DNA of 64,000 nt from Opeltia flavorubescens. Lineage: Eukaryota > Ascomycota > Lecanoromycetes > Teloschistales > Teloschistaceae. A program made the position numbers and the translations under genes. Below, piece after piece: positions 1-11,938 of the stretch; position 1 is the first letter of the stretch; the number at the start of each line of letters is the position of its first letter. The stretch lies in the NCBI GenBank assembly GCA_000442125.1, contig KE546980.1, forward strand, positions 1,178,001 to 1,242,000, given 5' to 3'. Below the pieces are notes generated by a model that was given only the letters and a program-made list of their open reading frames with translations, did no database searches and was not told the DNA's origin.

Positions 1-204
1 TGTTCCCGGGTCTCATCTATCGCATGATCAAGCCCAAGATTGTCCTTCTAATCTTCGTCAGCGGCAAAATTGTCCTGACTGGTGCCAAAGTCCGTGAGGA
101 GATCTACCAAGCATTCGAGATGATCTATCCTGTCCTCTCTGGTATGTACCGCATTGGTCCTAGCTCGATGATTACTGACCTTTCCAGATTTCCGGAAGGT
201 TTGA
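1..204 (+). CDS. spt15: TATA-binding protein (TBP), C-terminal exons, 5' truncated by the window edge
   Basis: General transcription factor that binds the TATA element and nucleates TFIID/TFIIIB pre-initiation complexes in the nucleus. The visible part is the end of the second TBP repeat. From base 3 it reads [19 protein letters not shown], then the [10 protein letters not shown] and [15 protein letters not shown] stretches that are nearly invariant in TBP. An intron runs 142-187 (GTATGT...CAG). The last exon, 188-204, finishes the protein with DFRKV and a stop, as in other filamentous-fungal TBPs. Reading through the intron would give a false longer tail. The N-terminal part lies outside the window. 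The identification is very secure. Confidence 0.96.
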
Positions 205-831
205 GGATACTTATCACAGCTAATCCTCGACGACGGGCGATCACCAGAATGTACTGTATCATCAACCGTCTGTATCATAATCTCATGCCGTCACGACATT
301 TCTTCGACGTCGAAGTGCAACAAATTCTAGCTGCCAGACTGAGTCACTAGCCTACTTCCGACACCGGCTTCTTTTCACTATGCATTAAAAGTGGAGTTCT
401 CATTCTTCAGCATTTCCAGGCGTTCATTAGCATAATTCTAGAAAGCTGCATGACCGCCACAATAGGCGGTTGCGTGCGCTGGTCGATGGGTGCAGCCGAC
501 TTTTTCTTTTATTTTCTTGCGGTTCCAATACAGGCAGAACATCTGCACTTTGCAGATTGGGAGTATCACAGACTGTTATCTACTGAGGTTGAACATGGGG
601 AGACCAAAATTCAGGCGAACGTGGTCATCAAGGTTAGGGGTGTGGCCTGGCTTTCCGTCGGATATCGACAATGATAGCCTAGCATCTTTAGGAGATTAAA
701 TGATATCCATCAATTGATATCCATACCTTCTCGTGACAGTGAATTAGTGTATGTATCGTGATTGCTCTGCTTTTGGTCATCGCCGATCGGTTTCTACTTT
801 TAGTCGTGGCTGAATTTCTCTACAAAGGACA
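205..831. other. Intergenic: TBP 3' region and upstream region of the FAD oxidoreductase
   Basis: I see no supported gene here. Short frames around 450-700 lack domain-like sequence and splice support. The last 100-200 bases should hold the promoter and 5' UTR of the oxidoreductase that starts at 832. Confidence 0.5.
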
Positions 832-2158
832 ATGTCATTCTCAACTGCTGATTCTAATCATAACTCGCAGTACAACCCTCCGTCATCGATACTTATTGTA
901 GGAGCTGGAGTGTTTGGACGTATGCTCGAGGACTCCATTCGTTAGTATTCTAGCTGATCCCAAATTGCACAGTCTCAACAACCCTTGCCATCCTATCGTC
1001 GCCCACCTATGCCCAGACATGCGTAACGCTTATCGACCCCGACCTGCCCACTCCTGAGGACACGATCGTTTACCAAGGGAATTCGTATCAGCCTAGCCCA
1101 CACGCTGCTTCCATCGACTCCAGTCGAATTATCAGGCCTGATTATGCAAATCCTGCTTACTCCAAGCTCGCCGCTGAAGCACAAGAGGCATGGCGTCAAG
1201 GGTTTGGAGGAGAAGATGTGTATCATGAAAGCGGGCTTGTGGTCGTGGCCGGCAACAGTGGAAACAAATACGTTGATGCAGCATGTCGAAATGTCGAAGA
1301 AGCTTGTGGCCAAAACCGAGAGGTAGCATTAGCAGCAAGCAGGCTTGGTACTGAGGAGAATGTTAGAAGACTGGCCAACACAGAGGAGATCAAAGCAGCA
1401 GCAGGCCTACCTCCCGTCAACTTTCCAGATGGAAAGACATCTGAAGCAAGCGAACAGCTGGGCTCAACAGGCTATATGAACTGCACCAGTGGCTGGGCCA
1501 ATGCGGAGGGTGCAATGCAGACAATGATGCAGCGTCTCCTCGCTCATAGCAGCAGCTCACGTCTCACACTCAAGCGTGCCCACATTCAGAGCCTTCTCTT
1601 CTCTACTCCCCCTTTGCAACCCAAGGACATCAAAAACAAGAGCGATACCAGCGATCCCAGACCAGCCGTAACTGGCGTCCTCCTTTCCGATTCCTCAGAA
1701 CTTCATGCCCCTCTCACAATCCTCGCTACAGGCGCACACACTCCCTCCCTCCTCGATCTCGGCGGTCACATCCGTGCCACAGGCCAGGAAATCGCCTACC
1801 TCCCCCTCACATCCTCCGAAGCCCATTCATTACGCAACATGCCCGTCCTCTTGAACCTCTCAACAGGATACTTCGTGATCCCGCCCGCCAAAAACGCCTC
1901 GTCACCTCATTCAACCCCCGATCCAAGCACTTCCGTACCCCCGCCCCAAAACCAAGAAGAAGGAACAAAAGGAGAAAGAAACAAAAACCAAGAACCCTAC
2001 TACACTCACCACCTAAAACTCGCCCGCCACTCCCACGGTCTCAAAAACCCCACTCCTGTCACCCTTTCCCTCCCTTCCCCATCCCCATCCAATCCTCCTC
2101 AACACCCCAAAGAAATACACCTCACCCCCTCCCTCCCCACCCCCCTCTCCTCCCTCCG
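832..2158 (+). CDS. FAD-dependent amine/amino-acid oxidase-like protein (sarcosine/fructosyl-amine oxidase family), 3' part lost in the gap
   Basis: Probable flavin oxidase of the DAO superfamily, acting on a secondary amine or glycated amino acid. Exon 1 (832-919) ends just after SILIVGAGVFG, the GxGxxG dinucleotide-binding motif. Intron 920-972 has GTATGC...CAG ends. Exon 2 runs on from 973. It contains SIDSSRIIRPDYANPAYSKL and a YHESGLVVVAG segment, both typical of this family, then TSGWANAEGAMQTMMQRLL. Before the gap the sequence becomes a Pro/Ser-rich, very C-rich stretch (about 1900-2158) that looks like a species-specific insertion. The C-terminal FAD-binding segment and the Cys that binds FAD covalently in fructosyl-amine oxidases are not visible. 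They must lie in the run of Ns, or the gap size is wrong. The substrate cannot be named. Confidence 0.82.
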
Positions 2159-2523
2159 NNNNNNNNNNNNNNNNNNNNNNNNNNNNNNNNNNNNNNNNNN
2201 NNNNNNNNNNNNNNNNNNNNNNNNNNNNNNNNNNNNNNNNNNNNNNNNNNNNNNNNNNNNNNNNNNNNNNNNNNNNNNNNNNNNNNNNNNNNNNNNNNNN
2301 NNNNNNNNNNNNNNNNNNNNNNNNNNNNNNNNNNNNNNNNNNNNNNNNNNNNNNNNNNNNNNNNNNNNNNNNNNNNNNNNNNNNNNNNNNNNNNNNNNNN
2401 NNNNNNNNNNNNNNNNNNNNNNNNNNNNNNNNNNNNNNNNNNNNNNNNNNNNNNNNNNNNNNNNNNNNNNNNNNNNNNNNNNNNNNNNNNNNNNNNNNNN
2501 NNNNNNNNNNNNNNNNNNNNNNN
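2159..2523. other. Assembly gap (365 Ns)
   Basis: A run of 365 N sits inside or at the end of the FAD oxidoreductase gene. The left flank is almost pure C/T on the plus strand and the right flank almost pure G/A. Such a purine/pyrimidine switch could fold as a hairpin and defeat sequencing. The N length may be only an estimate. Confidence 0.98.
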
Positions 2524-3431
2524 GGGAGTGGATGGGGGATGGGAGTAGAGGGGGCGGTGGTGGGGAGTGAATGGAGGGGGGAGGAGTGAGGAGGACTTTA
2601 GGGGTGAGGGGAGGAGGGGAGAAAAAATGAAAATATCTTTGGAGAAGTGGAGGGGTTTTGGGTAGATATTCTATGGACTAGGTGGCGGATGGACTGACAT
2701 TGGATAGATCATATACACAAGATATAAGAAAACGAAGTTTCGCATGTAAAAAGAGGTAGAATCATAAACACAGAAGAACGTCTCCGTGCTACATCCTAGA
2801 GCACTCCTACAATTGAAAAAGTCTGCCGTACAATGCAGTCGAATAGACTAGAGTCTACTTAAATATGAATCAATGGATACGCAAGACTAGAGGTTTCAAA
2901 TTTCGGACAGAAAATTCGAGGAGTGAAACTTCCGTAAACAAACGAGCCTTCTCCTTTTGCGGCTCTTTTCCGTTTTATCTCAACACCAAGTCGAGAGAGA
3001 GGTGTAAATTACTCAATGGCTTTACAAACAGAAGGATGTATTGAGATATTCTAAGCGGAGATCAATAAATGTCAGAATTAGTAGGAAGCCAGCAGATAAA
3101 ATGAATAGATGGAATAGAAAAACCACTCTTATTAATACTATTACAAAACTCTCTCTCGAGCGAATTAAAAGATGCAACCGACAACGCTTCCCAGCGCCTC
3201 GCTCGCTCGCTCATGCCCTATCAAGATGTAGTTGAAAGGAAGAAGTTCGCCATGCACAATTCGCACGCTGATCTCCCCTATCGCAACCACGAATACCGAT
3301 GACCGACTAGAAGAATGTCCAGTAATACATGAAAAGATAAAATCGCCACCAAAGAGAAGCAAGAAACAGCTCTGTAAGAAGCGAAGGAAAAACGCCCTAT
3401 CCGAATGCTTCAAGCAACTCTACCTCATGCC
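2524..3431. other. Intergenic, purine-rich at its start
   Basis: After the gap come about 110 bases of G/A-rich sequence, which might hold the last codons of the oxidoreductase but cannot be assigned a frame. The rest is moderately AT-rich with no supported gene. The last part should hold the 3' UTR of the minus-strand gene ending at 3432. Confidence 0.45.
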
Positions 3432-4247
3432 TTAAAGCACCAACCCCATCGCAGCAAGCAGCCCCACCGCGCCCTTGACTCCCATTTCCGCGCCCACGAG
3501 GATATTCCCACCACTTGAAGGCGCGCCGGAAGTTGTTGTCGCGGCGCCGCCGGTGGCGGTTCCAGAAGCCATTGATGTTGCTGCAGCGGTGCTGGCGGCG
3601 GCCATAGAGCTCGTGCTAGCGGGGACATCAGCGGCCTTGAGGGTACCGCATGTGACGCAGGCCTGGGAGCCGGGGTTCTGTGTGCGGCAGGCCGCGAAGC
3701 GGGCTTGGCAGATGTCGCTCACGTAGGTGTTGGCGTAGGCTCCAAGATCGGGGGAGGTGCCGTTATTGCAGATGCAGGAGTAGGTGGTGGAGGTTGCCAT
3801 CTATAGAATCGAATAATTAAGTATCCGGCGTTTATATGTTTCTAAGGGGTAATAGAATAGGTGGAGGAAGTAGGAAGGGATAGAGCAAGACAGCGAGAAG
3901 TGGGAGCTCTTACAGCAACGCATCGGTTGTCCTTGGTGAATTTCATTCTGTGTTTGAGTGGTCAGTGTCGAATACTGCCGGTTTGAAGGTTGTTGACTTT
4001 NCCCGCCACATAGCTTGGGGCAATTTGTCGTTTGATCATTACAGAATTGAGCTGTTCATAGAATTCAGTTTTAAGCTTAAGATGATATCCCATGAAAGAG
4101 ACACATACTTCTCGCTGTCTGATCAACGTTCGTGTTGGGGTCGAAGTTGGTGTTGTCGGGGCTTGAGCTGCCAGAGCTGCTCGTTGTGTTTTGGGCGGCA
4201 ACAAAGCCAGCCAATAGGGCGACAAAGAAGAGCTTGATTGACAGCAT
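3432..4247 (-). CDS. Small Cys-rich secreted protein with GPI-anchor-like tail (DUF7707-like)
   Basis: Extracellular or cell-wall protein of unknown role. The first exon (4247 down to about 4109) starts MLSIKLFFVALLAGFVAAQ, a clear signal peptide, and continues with NTTSSSGSSS and DPNTNVDQTAR. The last exon (3800 down to 3432) has a six-Cys pattern (TYSCICNNG, SDICQARFAACRTQ, SQACVTCGTL). A Ser/Thr/Ala-rich spacer follows, then a hydrophobic C-terminus (GAVGLLAAMGLVL) typical of GPI-anchored fungal proteins. Between them a small exon near 3947-3914 is bounded by CAG and GTAAGA. With the best donor (GTATGT at 4108) the three exons do not join in one frame. A less usual donor a few bases downstream would fit. 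An N at 4001 lies in the first intron. The family assignment is from memory of the cysteine pattern. Confidence 0.68.
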
Positions 4248-4778
4248 GATGGTGATGGAGGCGATTATTCAATGAAGAGATACAACGGTAGATGGTGAGT
4301 GTGTCTAGATCTATTGCGCGTGAGGAAAAGAGGATGGGAGAGGTAAAAGGAAAATGGGCAATTTCTTGGCGTTCCAGAACTTGTTACATCTGTTACCCTA
4401 GCGGCTCCGGACCGCCTATGCATAGATTGCCATTGAAGCCGAGGCCTGTGGCTAGTGAGATTACAAGAGATCGAAGGCAGAAAGTTGGGATTGTTTGGTA
4501 TTGATCAAAAACACAAAGCCATCTAAAGCGTATGCAACTACTTGCTGTTGTATGCCTTTCCCTTCTGGAGAACTTCCCTCCATGGCAGTATGTCAGTTTT
4601 CAAACCCAATGCAACTATTCAACATCCAACCATCTGCCTCCTTCTTAGCAACCGGACTTCCGAAGCACATCTGTACTTACACAAAAAGCTCACGATACTA
4701 TGCTTGCTATGGGACCTTTCTTGATTTCATAAGAAGAGGAACTTTCCAACGCTGACTGTAGAATTTTCCTCAGGATAC
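4248..4778. other. Intergenic between the small secreted protein gene and the DUF7918-like gene
   Basis: The part next to 4247 is the upstream region of the secreted-protein gene. The part next to 4779 is the 3' region of the following minus-strand gene. Short frames here show no recognisable domain. Confidence 0.45.
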
Positions 4779-6806
4779 CTACAATTCCTCATCCTCGTCT
4801 ACTTCCTTCTTGATCGGCTTGGCTTCTTCTGAAGCGGTACTGATATCTCCAGCTACTATTCCAGCCAAGCCTAGCCCCAGATGATGCCGCGTTGCCTCGA
4901 AATCCTGACCAGAAACACTCGCTCTGGCTNGTTTCAGGGGACTTCCTACCGTCCCGCTGTCAAAACCTCGCGAAGACGCGAAATCAAACGTAGTACTAGG
5001 TAAGAGGCTGGGTAGTGTAGACGCCAGATCTGATGCATGTGGAGGCGTTGATCCTGCCGTTGGTGAATTTGATGCTGGCGACTTTCGTGTCGTTGCTCCT
5101 GAAATCATAGGCTCTGCTGAATGCTGGCGTTTTAACTAAGATAAATATTAGCCTTCTTTAATCATCCTGAAGTATTTATCACAATCAAGACATACTCGAA
5201 TTCTCTTAACCCCTTCGGCCACCTCCGCCGCACGCTTAGCATCATCTGGTGAGAGCGTTGCACCACTCAAATCGTTATCCTCTGTTGGAACAGGCGTCCT
5301 ACTGCCAATTTCTTCGTCCTCATCGCTATCCATATCGCTGTCCGTTTTATTGGCTCTGGATTTGGTGTTACCAGTTGATACAGATCGAGTCCCAGGATCT
5401 CTGTATTCGTAACTTCCCATTGCACCTCCATGCCTAAGTGGCTTCAGGAGGGCAATAGGATCTGGCTGTGATTTTCGTTTATGGCCTGCGTCGGGCGTTT
5501 TGATTTGATCTTTGGGTGATGGGAGAATGTTCATCCTTTCTAGTTGCTCTGCTGCAAGTCAGTATACATGAGTAGCACTAGGAGGATGACGCGTACTCTT
5601 GCCCCTATAAAGAAACGTAAACACTGCGAATGGCTTGTCTGGTCCGTCAATGCCTGTTACTGTTTGTGTGCTGATGGACTTTGGATCCAGCGTTTTGGGT
5701 TTGGCGAAGCTTGTAGTATGATCAATAGCCTCCTCGCTTTCTTGATGAGAGTTCGCCCCATTCTCTCCCTTGGTAGACTCATCGTCATCATCGTGGGCAT
5801 CGAACTGTGGAGAGTATTCGCCGCGTTTAATCTCACCGGACGCTAAGACTCTGAACAAGGCAATCTTGATCTGTCCAGCCGCCTCAGGAATGGGCTCATC
5901 GTCTGTGTCTGATCCCGACAGGAACATGTCGTCCTCGTCGGATAGTCGCTCAAGTGGTAGTCTCTGATCCGTCCCATACCGTAGAACATTTCTGTCTCCC
6001 CTGCTGGTTCCTCCCCACAACGAGGAGGGCTCCTTTTCATCATCGCTTCCCTCCGTTTTGATTTTTCTTCGCCGTCGTCTCTTCTCCATCTTTTGTCTTC
6101 GTCGTTCAATCTTGGCAGGAGCATCCTTGCCCTGTAGATCTAGACCGTTGAGCCATCGCTCTAATCCAACTTCTCGGAATAGGAATTCTCGTTCTGCGAG
6201 GCCTCCTCCCTCAGACTCTGGCACCCCGACCCATCTGGAGTTCACCCAGGTCTCTTCTCCTCTGCGGAGCAGTGTGGCTACCTCTTCCTTTGCACGACCA
6301 TCAAAATATATATACGCAGCAACCGTTTCATTGGGCGAGGTAGTGAGTGGTAGGTAAGGGCTTATGACGCTGCTGTATCGTCCTCGTTCATTAGTAGCAC
6401 TCGGCAATCCACCAACGATTCGAGCCCTCGGATATGGGTCTTCTGGTGTGGAGGCCGGTTGGGAGTAAGGGACCTTAAGGCCTGGTGTCAGGAGGGTGAT
6501 GGAAATAGCAAATGTAGACTGCTCCGGCCTGTTTGTACGGGAATCTTCGGGAACTTTTGCGGGTGGAACGGGGATATAAGCGCTGATACGGGAGAACCTC
6601 GATTGCTTCTGTATGGAGTATTCGGGTAAAGGACCTTCGGGGGTATGAATGCTCACCGCAAGGCCTTTGAAGCAAGGCATCCTCGCGGCGGGGAAAAAAT
6701 CTCGGTTCGGAATGTCACAAGTAATAGTACTTGCCGTGGATAGCTCCAAGGTTAGTGGGGAAGATGGACCTTCAATGTCGGAAGAGAAGAGGTGCTGAGT
6801 AGACAA
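4779..6806 (-). CDS. DUF7918-like conserved fungal protein, 639 aa
   Basis: Function unknown. Three exons: 6806-5597, 5548-5196 and 5135-4779. The joins keep frame and give 639 residues. The N-terminal half is the conserved part. It contains GLAVSIHTPEGPLPEYSIQK, SRFSRISAYIPVPPAK, TVAAYIYFDGR and REFLFREVGLERWLNGL, then an arginine/lysine-rich helix (about residues 230-250) that may be a nuclear localisation signal. Around the first junction the FTFLYRG-K segment resembles the end of the DUF7918 fold. The C-terminal third is acidic, Ser-rich and low in complexity (TDSDMDSDEDEEIG; ends KKEVDEDEEL), so probably disordered. An N at 4930 makes one codon uncertain. A nuclear role is only a guess from the charge pattern. 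Confidence 0.78.
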
Positions 6807-7563
6807 ATAGAAATTGAGAGAATGTAGAAAGCTATTGATTCACCATCTGTTCGGTGTATTGTTGTGATTGAGATCTGCTACCAGGAGAGCAAATGGCTGA
6901 GGGAACCAGCCCAATGGTTTTCAACGTTTGACGTCAAAGTTGGCAGCAAATAAGAAGGGCTTAACGAAGCGCTTCAACCATTTCGAGATGGTTATGAATG
7001 TACATACATGAGTAGTGTGGATATGACCCTCGTGGCTTTGCAGCTCGTGATGTGGGCTTGACAATAGTGTACATCCAAGCGGAGCATTGTTGGACTAGAA
7101 CTTGGAGTCTTAATAGCTTCAACCACTGCAGCACCTCAGCCCTATGGATATGACCGCATTAGGACATCTCCCCAAATAGCAAATCTCCGAAACAATCTCA
7201 GATTTCTGCTAGAGACGAGACGAGGACTGATAATCAACGTCGTTGATCCTATCGCCAACCATATTCCTTTCAAATCAGTTCAGACTAAAATTTCTAACGT
7301 GTCAACTCTCACAAGGCCAGTCACCCAGTCTTATATACGCTGCTTTGACTCCACCTACGTTTTTTTTCGCCGATAGGTGATACGATGACTATAGAAGAAG
7401 TTTGAAATGAAGCCCCATCTTCGAAACAAAGAAAAATATTCCGAACGCCAGTACCTTGCACGACCATTACAAAACCCCATGCTGTTCCTTATATGTCAAA
7501 GCCGTACCAGCGCCTCGCTCAAAACACAATATAGCAGATCATATTACAAGCCGATTGTATACC
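6807..7563. other. Intergenic: upstream of the DUF7918-like gene, downstream of the DUF7820 gene
   Basis: No supported gene. The region should carry the promoter of the minus-strand gene starting at 6806 and the 3' end of the DUF7820 transcript. A run of eight T near 7360 is the only simple tract. Confidence 0.45.
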
Positions 7564-9834
7564 TCACAAGCTTACCCACTCGCATTCGCAGGCGCTCGTC
7601 GCTGAATTCCGTTCCCATATATTCCCTCTTTTCTCTTTGATCGAACTCGGTCGTGGCCTAACATCGTCATCATCTGGTTTATACTCGTTAAGAGATACAA
7701 TGTCCTCGTCAGGTAATGGTTGTGCAGTTCCGTCGTTCATAATCTGCATATGCACACAGTAAGGCTGTATGACATTGTTCGGATCACGTCTTTCTTCAAT
7801 TTTGACATCTCTCGGGTATTCCGCCATTTGCGAGGGATCCACTGCATATCGCCTATTGACCGGAGCCCCTGGTATTGTAGGATCAGACGGTATAGAGGTG
7901 GACGCTGCAGAAGGTGCAGCCTCGTAACCTTCCCAAGAGGCAGCTGCCGTGGTATATAAGTCCCCATAGGGGCTTGACGTGGTGTAAGCTTCGGAGGACG
8001 TTGATTCGGTCTGATCGGATGAGTTCTGAGTAACATAGATGAAGCCTTCTAATACGGTATTATTCCAATAGCAGAACCATGGTTTGGCAGTAATCGGCGC
8101 TATTCCCTGTGGTGAACGATATTCGCCAAAATTGAACCGTCTACTCTTGGGACGACGCTGAGGGAATTTGATCCATCGCCTTTTATACCCTGCATCACGA
8201 TTCCAATCCTGTTCCGAGATGACAACAACCTTGGTGTATTGCTGCTGAAAGAACCAAGCCGGACCCTTTTCCATTCCATCTTTATCACCCATAAGCATCA
8301 AAGATGTGGCCTGGCTCGTTTGTGGTGGTTGTGGACCGAAGTGAATCTGATTGGCCATTTGAGGGTAGCGAGGAGAGACAGAGATTAAGCTCGGGTCGGA
8401 GATGTCCAGCCTTACATCTACTGAGCTTGAGCAGTCCCATGCATTATCATGAAGGGATAGACATGATGTATTGTGAATCGTTGGATTTCGAAGAGGGACG
8501 TAAAAAGTACCAGTTGGCAGAGAAGGTAGGTTTGTAGGAGTAGACGTTAATGGAGTTGCATCGACCAAAGACGTCAACGTGACGACCACAGTAGTAGAGT
8601 CACTATCGAAAGTCAGCAATCCCTCTGGAAGCAGTGATAAAGAAGCTTACGCTGCAGGTGGGGGACCATGCTGATTTTGCGGCTGCATAGATACTGCCTG
8701 TTCCCTTCCGCGTGCCCGTCCTACCACGGCTCCAATGACACCAGCAATAATAGCAACCAATATTACAACCAGGACTGCGACTACCCAAAGAGGTATTGCA
8801 CCGAAACATACTCGTTTCTTGCCTTTCTCTTTGACAAGTTCTTTGAAGTTCCCTCCCTCATCTTCACGATGGCGTGTCTCGTTTTGTGCCATGGCGGTAG
8901 AGTCGGTGGAGTCGTAAATTCGATCGTTGTGAGGAGATGACTCTTGAGATTGAAATGGATCCGCGAGTGTCTCTTCAGACGTTTCCTGTTGCTCCCGCTC
9001 CACACTGAGCACACTTGCGGGACCAGGGCGGCCTCCTTTAGGGGGAATACCGTCAGGATACCGTGTATATGGCGGTAGTTGTTCAGTATAGCCATCAGGG
9101 CCAACAAGATCATCAGCATCTTCTGCATCGGGGCCCAAGGGTCGTCGGTAGTTTTGCAATCTTCCGGGGAAACCGCCAGACACAGGCGGGTGCAGGCTCT
9201 CCATCGGACCAACCCCATCCTCCGGTACGGTGTTTTGCAGATACATGCCATAAGGCTGAGTTGGCCCGTTAGGTCCCGTATATGATCTCTCTCTAGGCCT
9301 TGCGGTAGAAGTGGTGGCGATGCTGGGAGAACGGGTGACGGCAATGTCTTGGGGATACATGCCGTACGGATGACTGGGTCCTGTAGCGCCTTGGTATGGG
9401 CTTTGCGTCCGAGGTATCGTGAGATCTGACACTTGACTGAGGGATCGGTGGATGCTTGACCTTTCGGTTCCGTAAGAGAAGAATGAGGCTCTTACACTCT
9501 GAGGGTGAAACTGCCCAACACTATCGGAGCGTGATGAGATTGATGCATGTCGTTCATTATACCCGTTGTTTCTTGGATCCACACTCCTCCTCATCGAAGC
9601 AGCTGCATTATAAAAGCCACGCTGAGATTGGACGTCCACAGGTTGTTGAGCTTCTCCTGCAGCAGAAACGTGGGGATTGCTATTAGTCTCCGATGGTGGA
9701 GCATCGTCACTTATCGTCAAGTTTTGCAATGCGTATTCGTCGGAGAAGATATCAGGATTCGACCAGCGTATGGATGCTCCTTGAGAAGTCCGTGAACTCG
9801 ATGTTGACGGTCGGGTTGGTACCTGCTCAGCCAT
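7564..9834 (-). CDS. Single-pass membrane protein with DUF7820-type extracellular domain, 740 aa
   Basis: Unknown function, probably at the cell surface. Two exons, 9834-8651 and 8602-7564, joined with GTAAGC...TAG ends to give 740 residues. The first 340 or so residues are Ser/Pro/Gln-rich and likely cytosolic and disordered. Next come a basic stretch (KEKGKKRVCFG) and one membrane segment (LWVVAVLVVILVAIIAGVIG, about residues 350-372). The part after the intron has the DUF7820 look: TGTFYVPLRNP, SCLSLHDNAWDCS, PWFCYWNNTVLEGFIYV, then EYPRDVKIEERR and QPYCVHMQIMNDG. Paired cysteines fit an extracellular fold. The positive-inside rule places the N-terminus in the cytosol. The family name is recalled from sequence pattern, not searched. 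Confidence 0.82.
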
Positions 9835-10380
9835 GTTGGCAAGGGCTTTGGGTTCCTCGCGTTGTCTGTTGCAAATCGATCAAACACCACTGGATGAACG
9901 CTGTCGTTTCATAGTCATCAATTGGACAAGTTCATGTTTGTCTGTGAGACCTGCACTGAGTATAGGACGTTATCGGTGAATGAAGTGATAGCGGACAAGT
10001 CTCTGTAGGGAGAAGAAACGCCAAGCCGGCTTATTGGGCGGGGGTTTGTGGGTTGCCAATAATACTTCTACCGAACAGGACAACCGTGACGAACTTGCTT
10101 GGCTTCCGGGTGCCACTCATTCTATACCATGATCACAACTGATCTTCTAAATTCCTTAAGATAGAGAACCTCGTTACGCACGAATTAATGGTTCAATGAG
10201 TTGATCTATGTTGCATTAGGGAATTTGGAAACCATCCTCCGTAAAGGTTGCATGCAGAATACATTAATATCTCTTTCATCATGTAGGAGCTCGACCTCTG
10301 TGGTGCTTTGGCTCGTAGAGCATCACAGTAAGACCCAGATCTCTATATGTTGAAGATCACAGACCTGGAAGAGTCAAGCT
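9835..10380. other. Intergenic: upstream of the DUF7820 gene, downstream of HMG-CoA synthase
   Basis: No gene seen. The first 200 bases should be the promoter and 5' UTR of the membrane-protein gene. The last part is the 3' region of HMG-CoA synthase. Confidence 0.45.
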
Positions 10381-11938
10381 TCATGCCTTGATCTCATACT
10401 CTCGTCGAAACATCTCGTCAATATTGGTCAGGTAGTACGTGCCGGGAACAATTGCATCGGCGTCACCGCCCGGGGTATAATTCTTCTGCAGGTGAGCCTT
10501 TTCTCTCAAGTTGCACATCTGTGGAAGGTCAGTCCGACACTATGATGGCCTAAAGAGAACTGGAATATACCTCATCGTAAATCTCGGGCTTTACCACACG
10601 CCTAGCTTCCAGCCTCTTGTGTAGATCAACCTTTTCAGCCATCTCGCTGACATCCCCAACGACCCTCAAGCTGAAGAATGAGCTTGCTAAACCACTGCCA
10701 TAGCTGAAGATGCCAACTCGCTTACCAGCAATGTCCTCTCCCTTGACATTGCTTAGCAAGCTCACCAAACCACCATAGACGCTTGCCGTGTACATGTTTC
10801 CACACATCGTCGCGGCCATGATACCGGGCTGAACACGGGCGGTGTATTTCTTCTTCGTGAGCGCAAGGAAAGTTTTCTCAATGGTCTTGTCTGTGATCGT
10901 GGTGGTGTAATCAAGTTGGCGGATTTCAGCTGGCACAGATTCGAAGATAGGGTTTTCTGGGTTTTCAAGGTAATCGTTGTAAAGCATGCGAGCATAGTTC
11001 TTGGTGACTAACTTGCAATTGGGTGCGTGGAAGACGATGTGATCGAATCGATCCAGTGGGGTATATGAGGAATCTTGCTGCTTATGGACACCATTGGTTA
11101 GACCGTTTGTCTGCATCCTTGCTTCACGTTCCCCGTAGCTCTTGTAGCATTTATCAACAGCTTCTGTATAGCATCTGACAGAAAAAGCACCGTCCAGCAC
11201 AGGATACTCAGATGTGAAATCTGGTTTGTAAAAGTCGTAGGCGTGTTTCATGAAAGTACCTCGTTTGCCGGGCTCGAACGCTAGGGGGGCGTTGGGACCG
11301 ATAAGCATAGCGACACACCCAGCGCCACCAGTAGGGCGAGCGTTGCCCTTTTTGTACAGAGCGATATCACCGGTAACGACAATGGCATCTCTGCCATCCC
11401 AAGCTGATGATTCGACCCAGTTTATCGCATTGAAGACGGCGTTGGTTCCTCCATAGCAAGCATTGACGGTGTCGACTCCCTCTATATTTGTGTTGCCGCA
11501 TGGTTCGAAAAGCTGCATCAGTACTGATTTGACTGATTTTGACTTATCAAGGAGAGTCTCTGTGCCAACCTCTAGCCGACCAATTGAGTTTGGGTCAATG
11601 GAGTATTTTCTGAGCAGGGAGGAAACGGTTGTAAGAGCAAGCGAATAGATATCTAGCAGCATGTAAGTTTTGGCAATTGACCCGGGACATCCGACACATA
11701 CCTTCCCGATCGTCGCAGAAGGCCATTTTTGTCTGGCCCAAACCAATGGTGTATTTGCCCTGGCTAACGCCATCGAATTTCTCAAGCTCGGCCTGATCTA
11801 CGCACTGTAATCCAAAGTCAGACAACGATCACTGTATGAGTCTTCGAGGAGGACCGGATCAATTGATCAATTGCTCACTTGGTTCGGGAAATAAATCTCA
11901 ATGGCTTTGATACCAACGTCTTGCGGTCGTGAGGCCAT
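10381..11938 (-). CDS. ERG13: Hydroxymethylglutaryl-CoA synthase, 460 aa
   Basis: Condenses acetyl-CoA with acetoacetyl-CoA to HMG-CoA, the step before HMG-CoA reductase in the mevalonate/ergosterol pathway. Four exons: 11938-11879, 11804-11702, 11652-10571 and 10518-10381. All introns have GT...AG ends and the joined frame is 460 residues, the usual fungal size. It starts [20 protein letters not shown]. The family's catalytic residues are visible: Glu in [17 protein letters not shown], Cys in [10 protein letters not shown] and His in [11 protein letters not shown]. The segment [15 protein letters not shown] near the C-terminus is also characteristic. The last exon encodes the conserved tail with [18 protein letters not shown]. 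It is transcribed divergently from the HAD hydrolase. Confidence 0.96.

Noticed and set aside
4404-4418. 15-mer GCTCCGGACCGCCTA repeated at 19801-19815
   Set aside because: A shared 15-mer is expected about once or more by chance in a window this size, and the flanks do not match.
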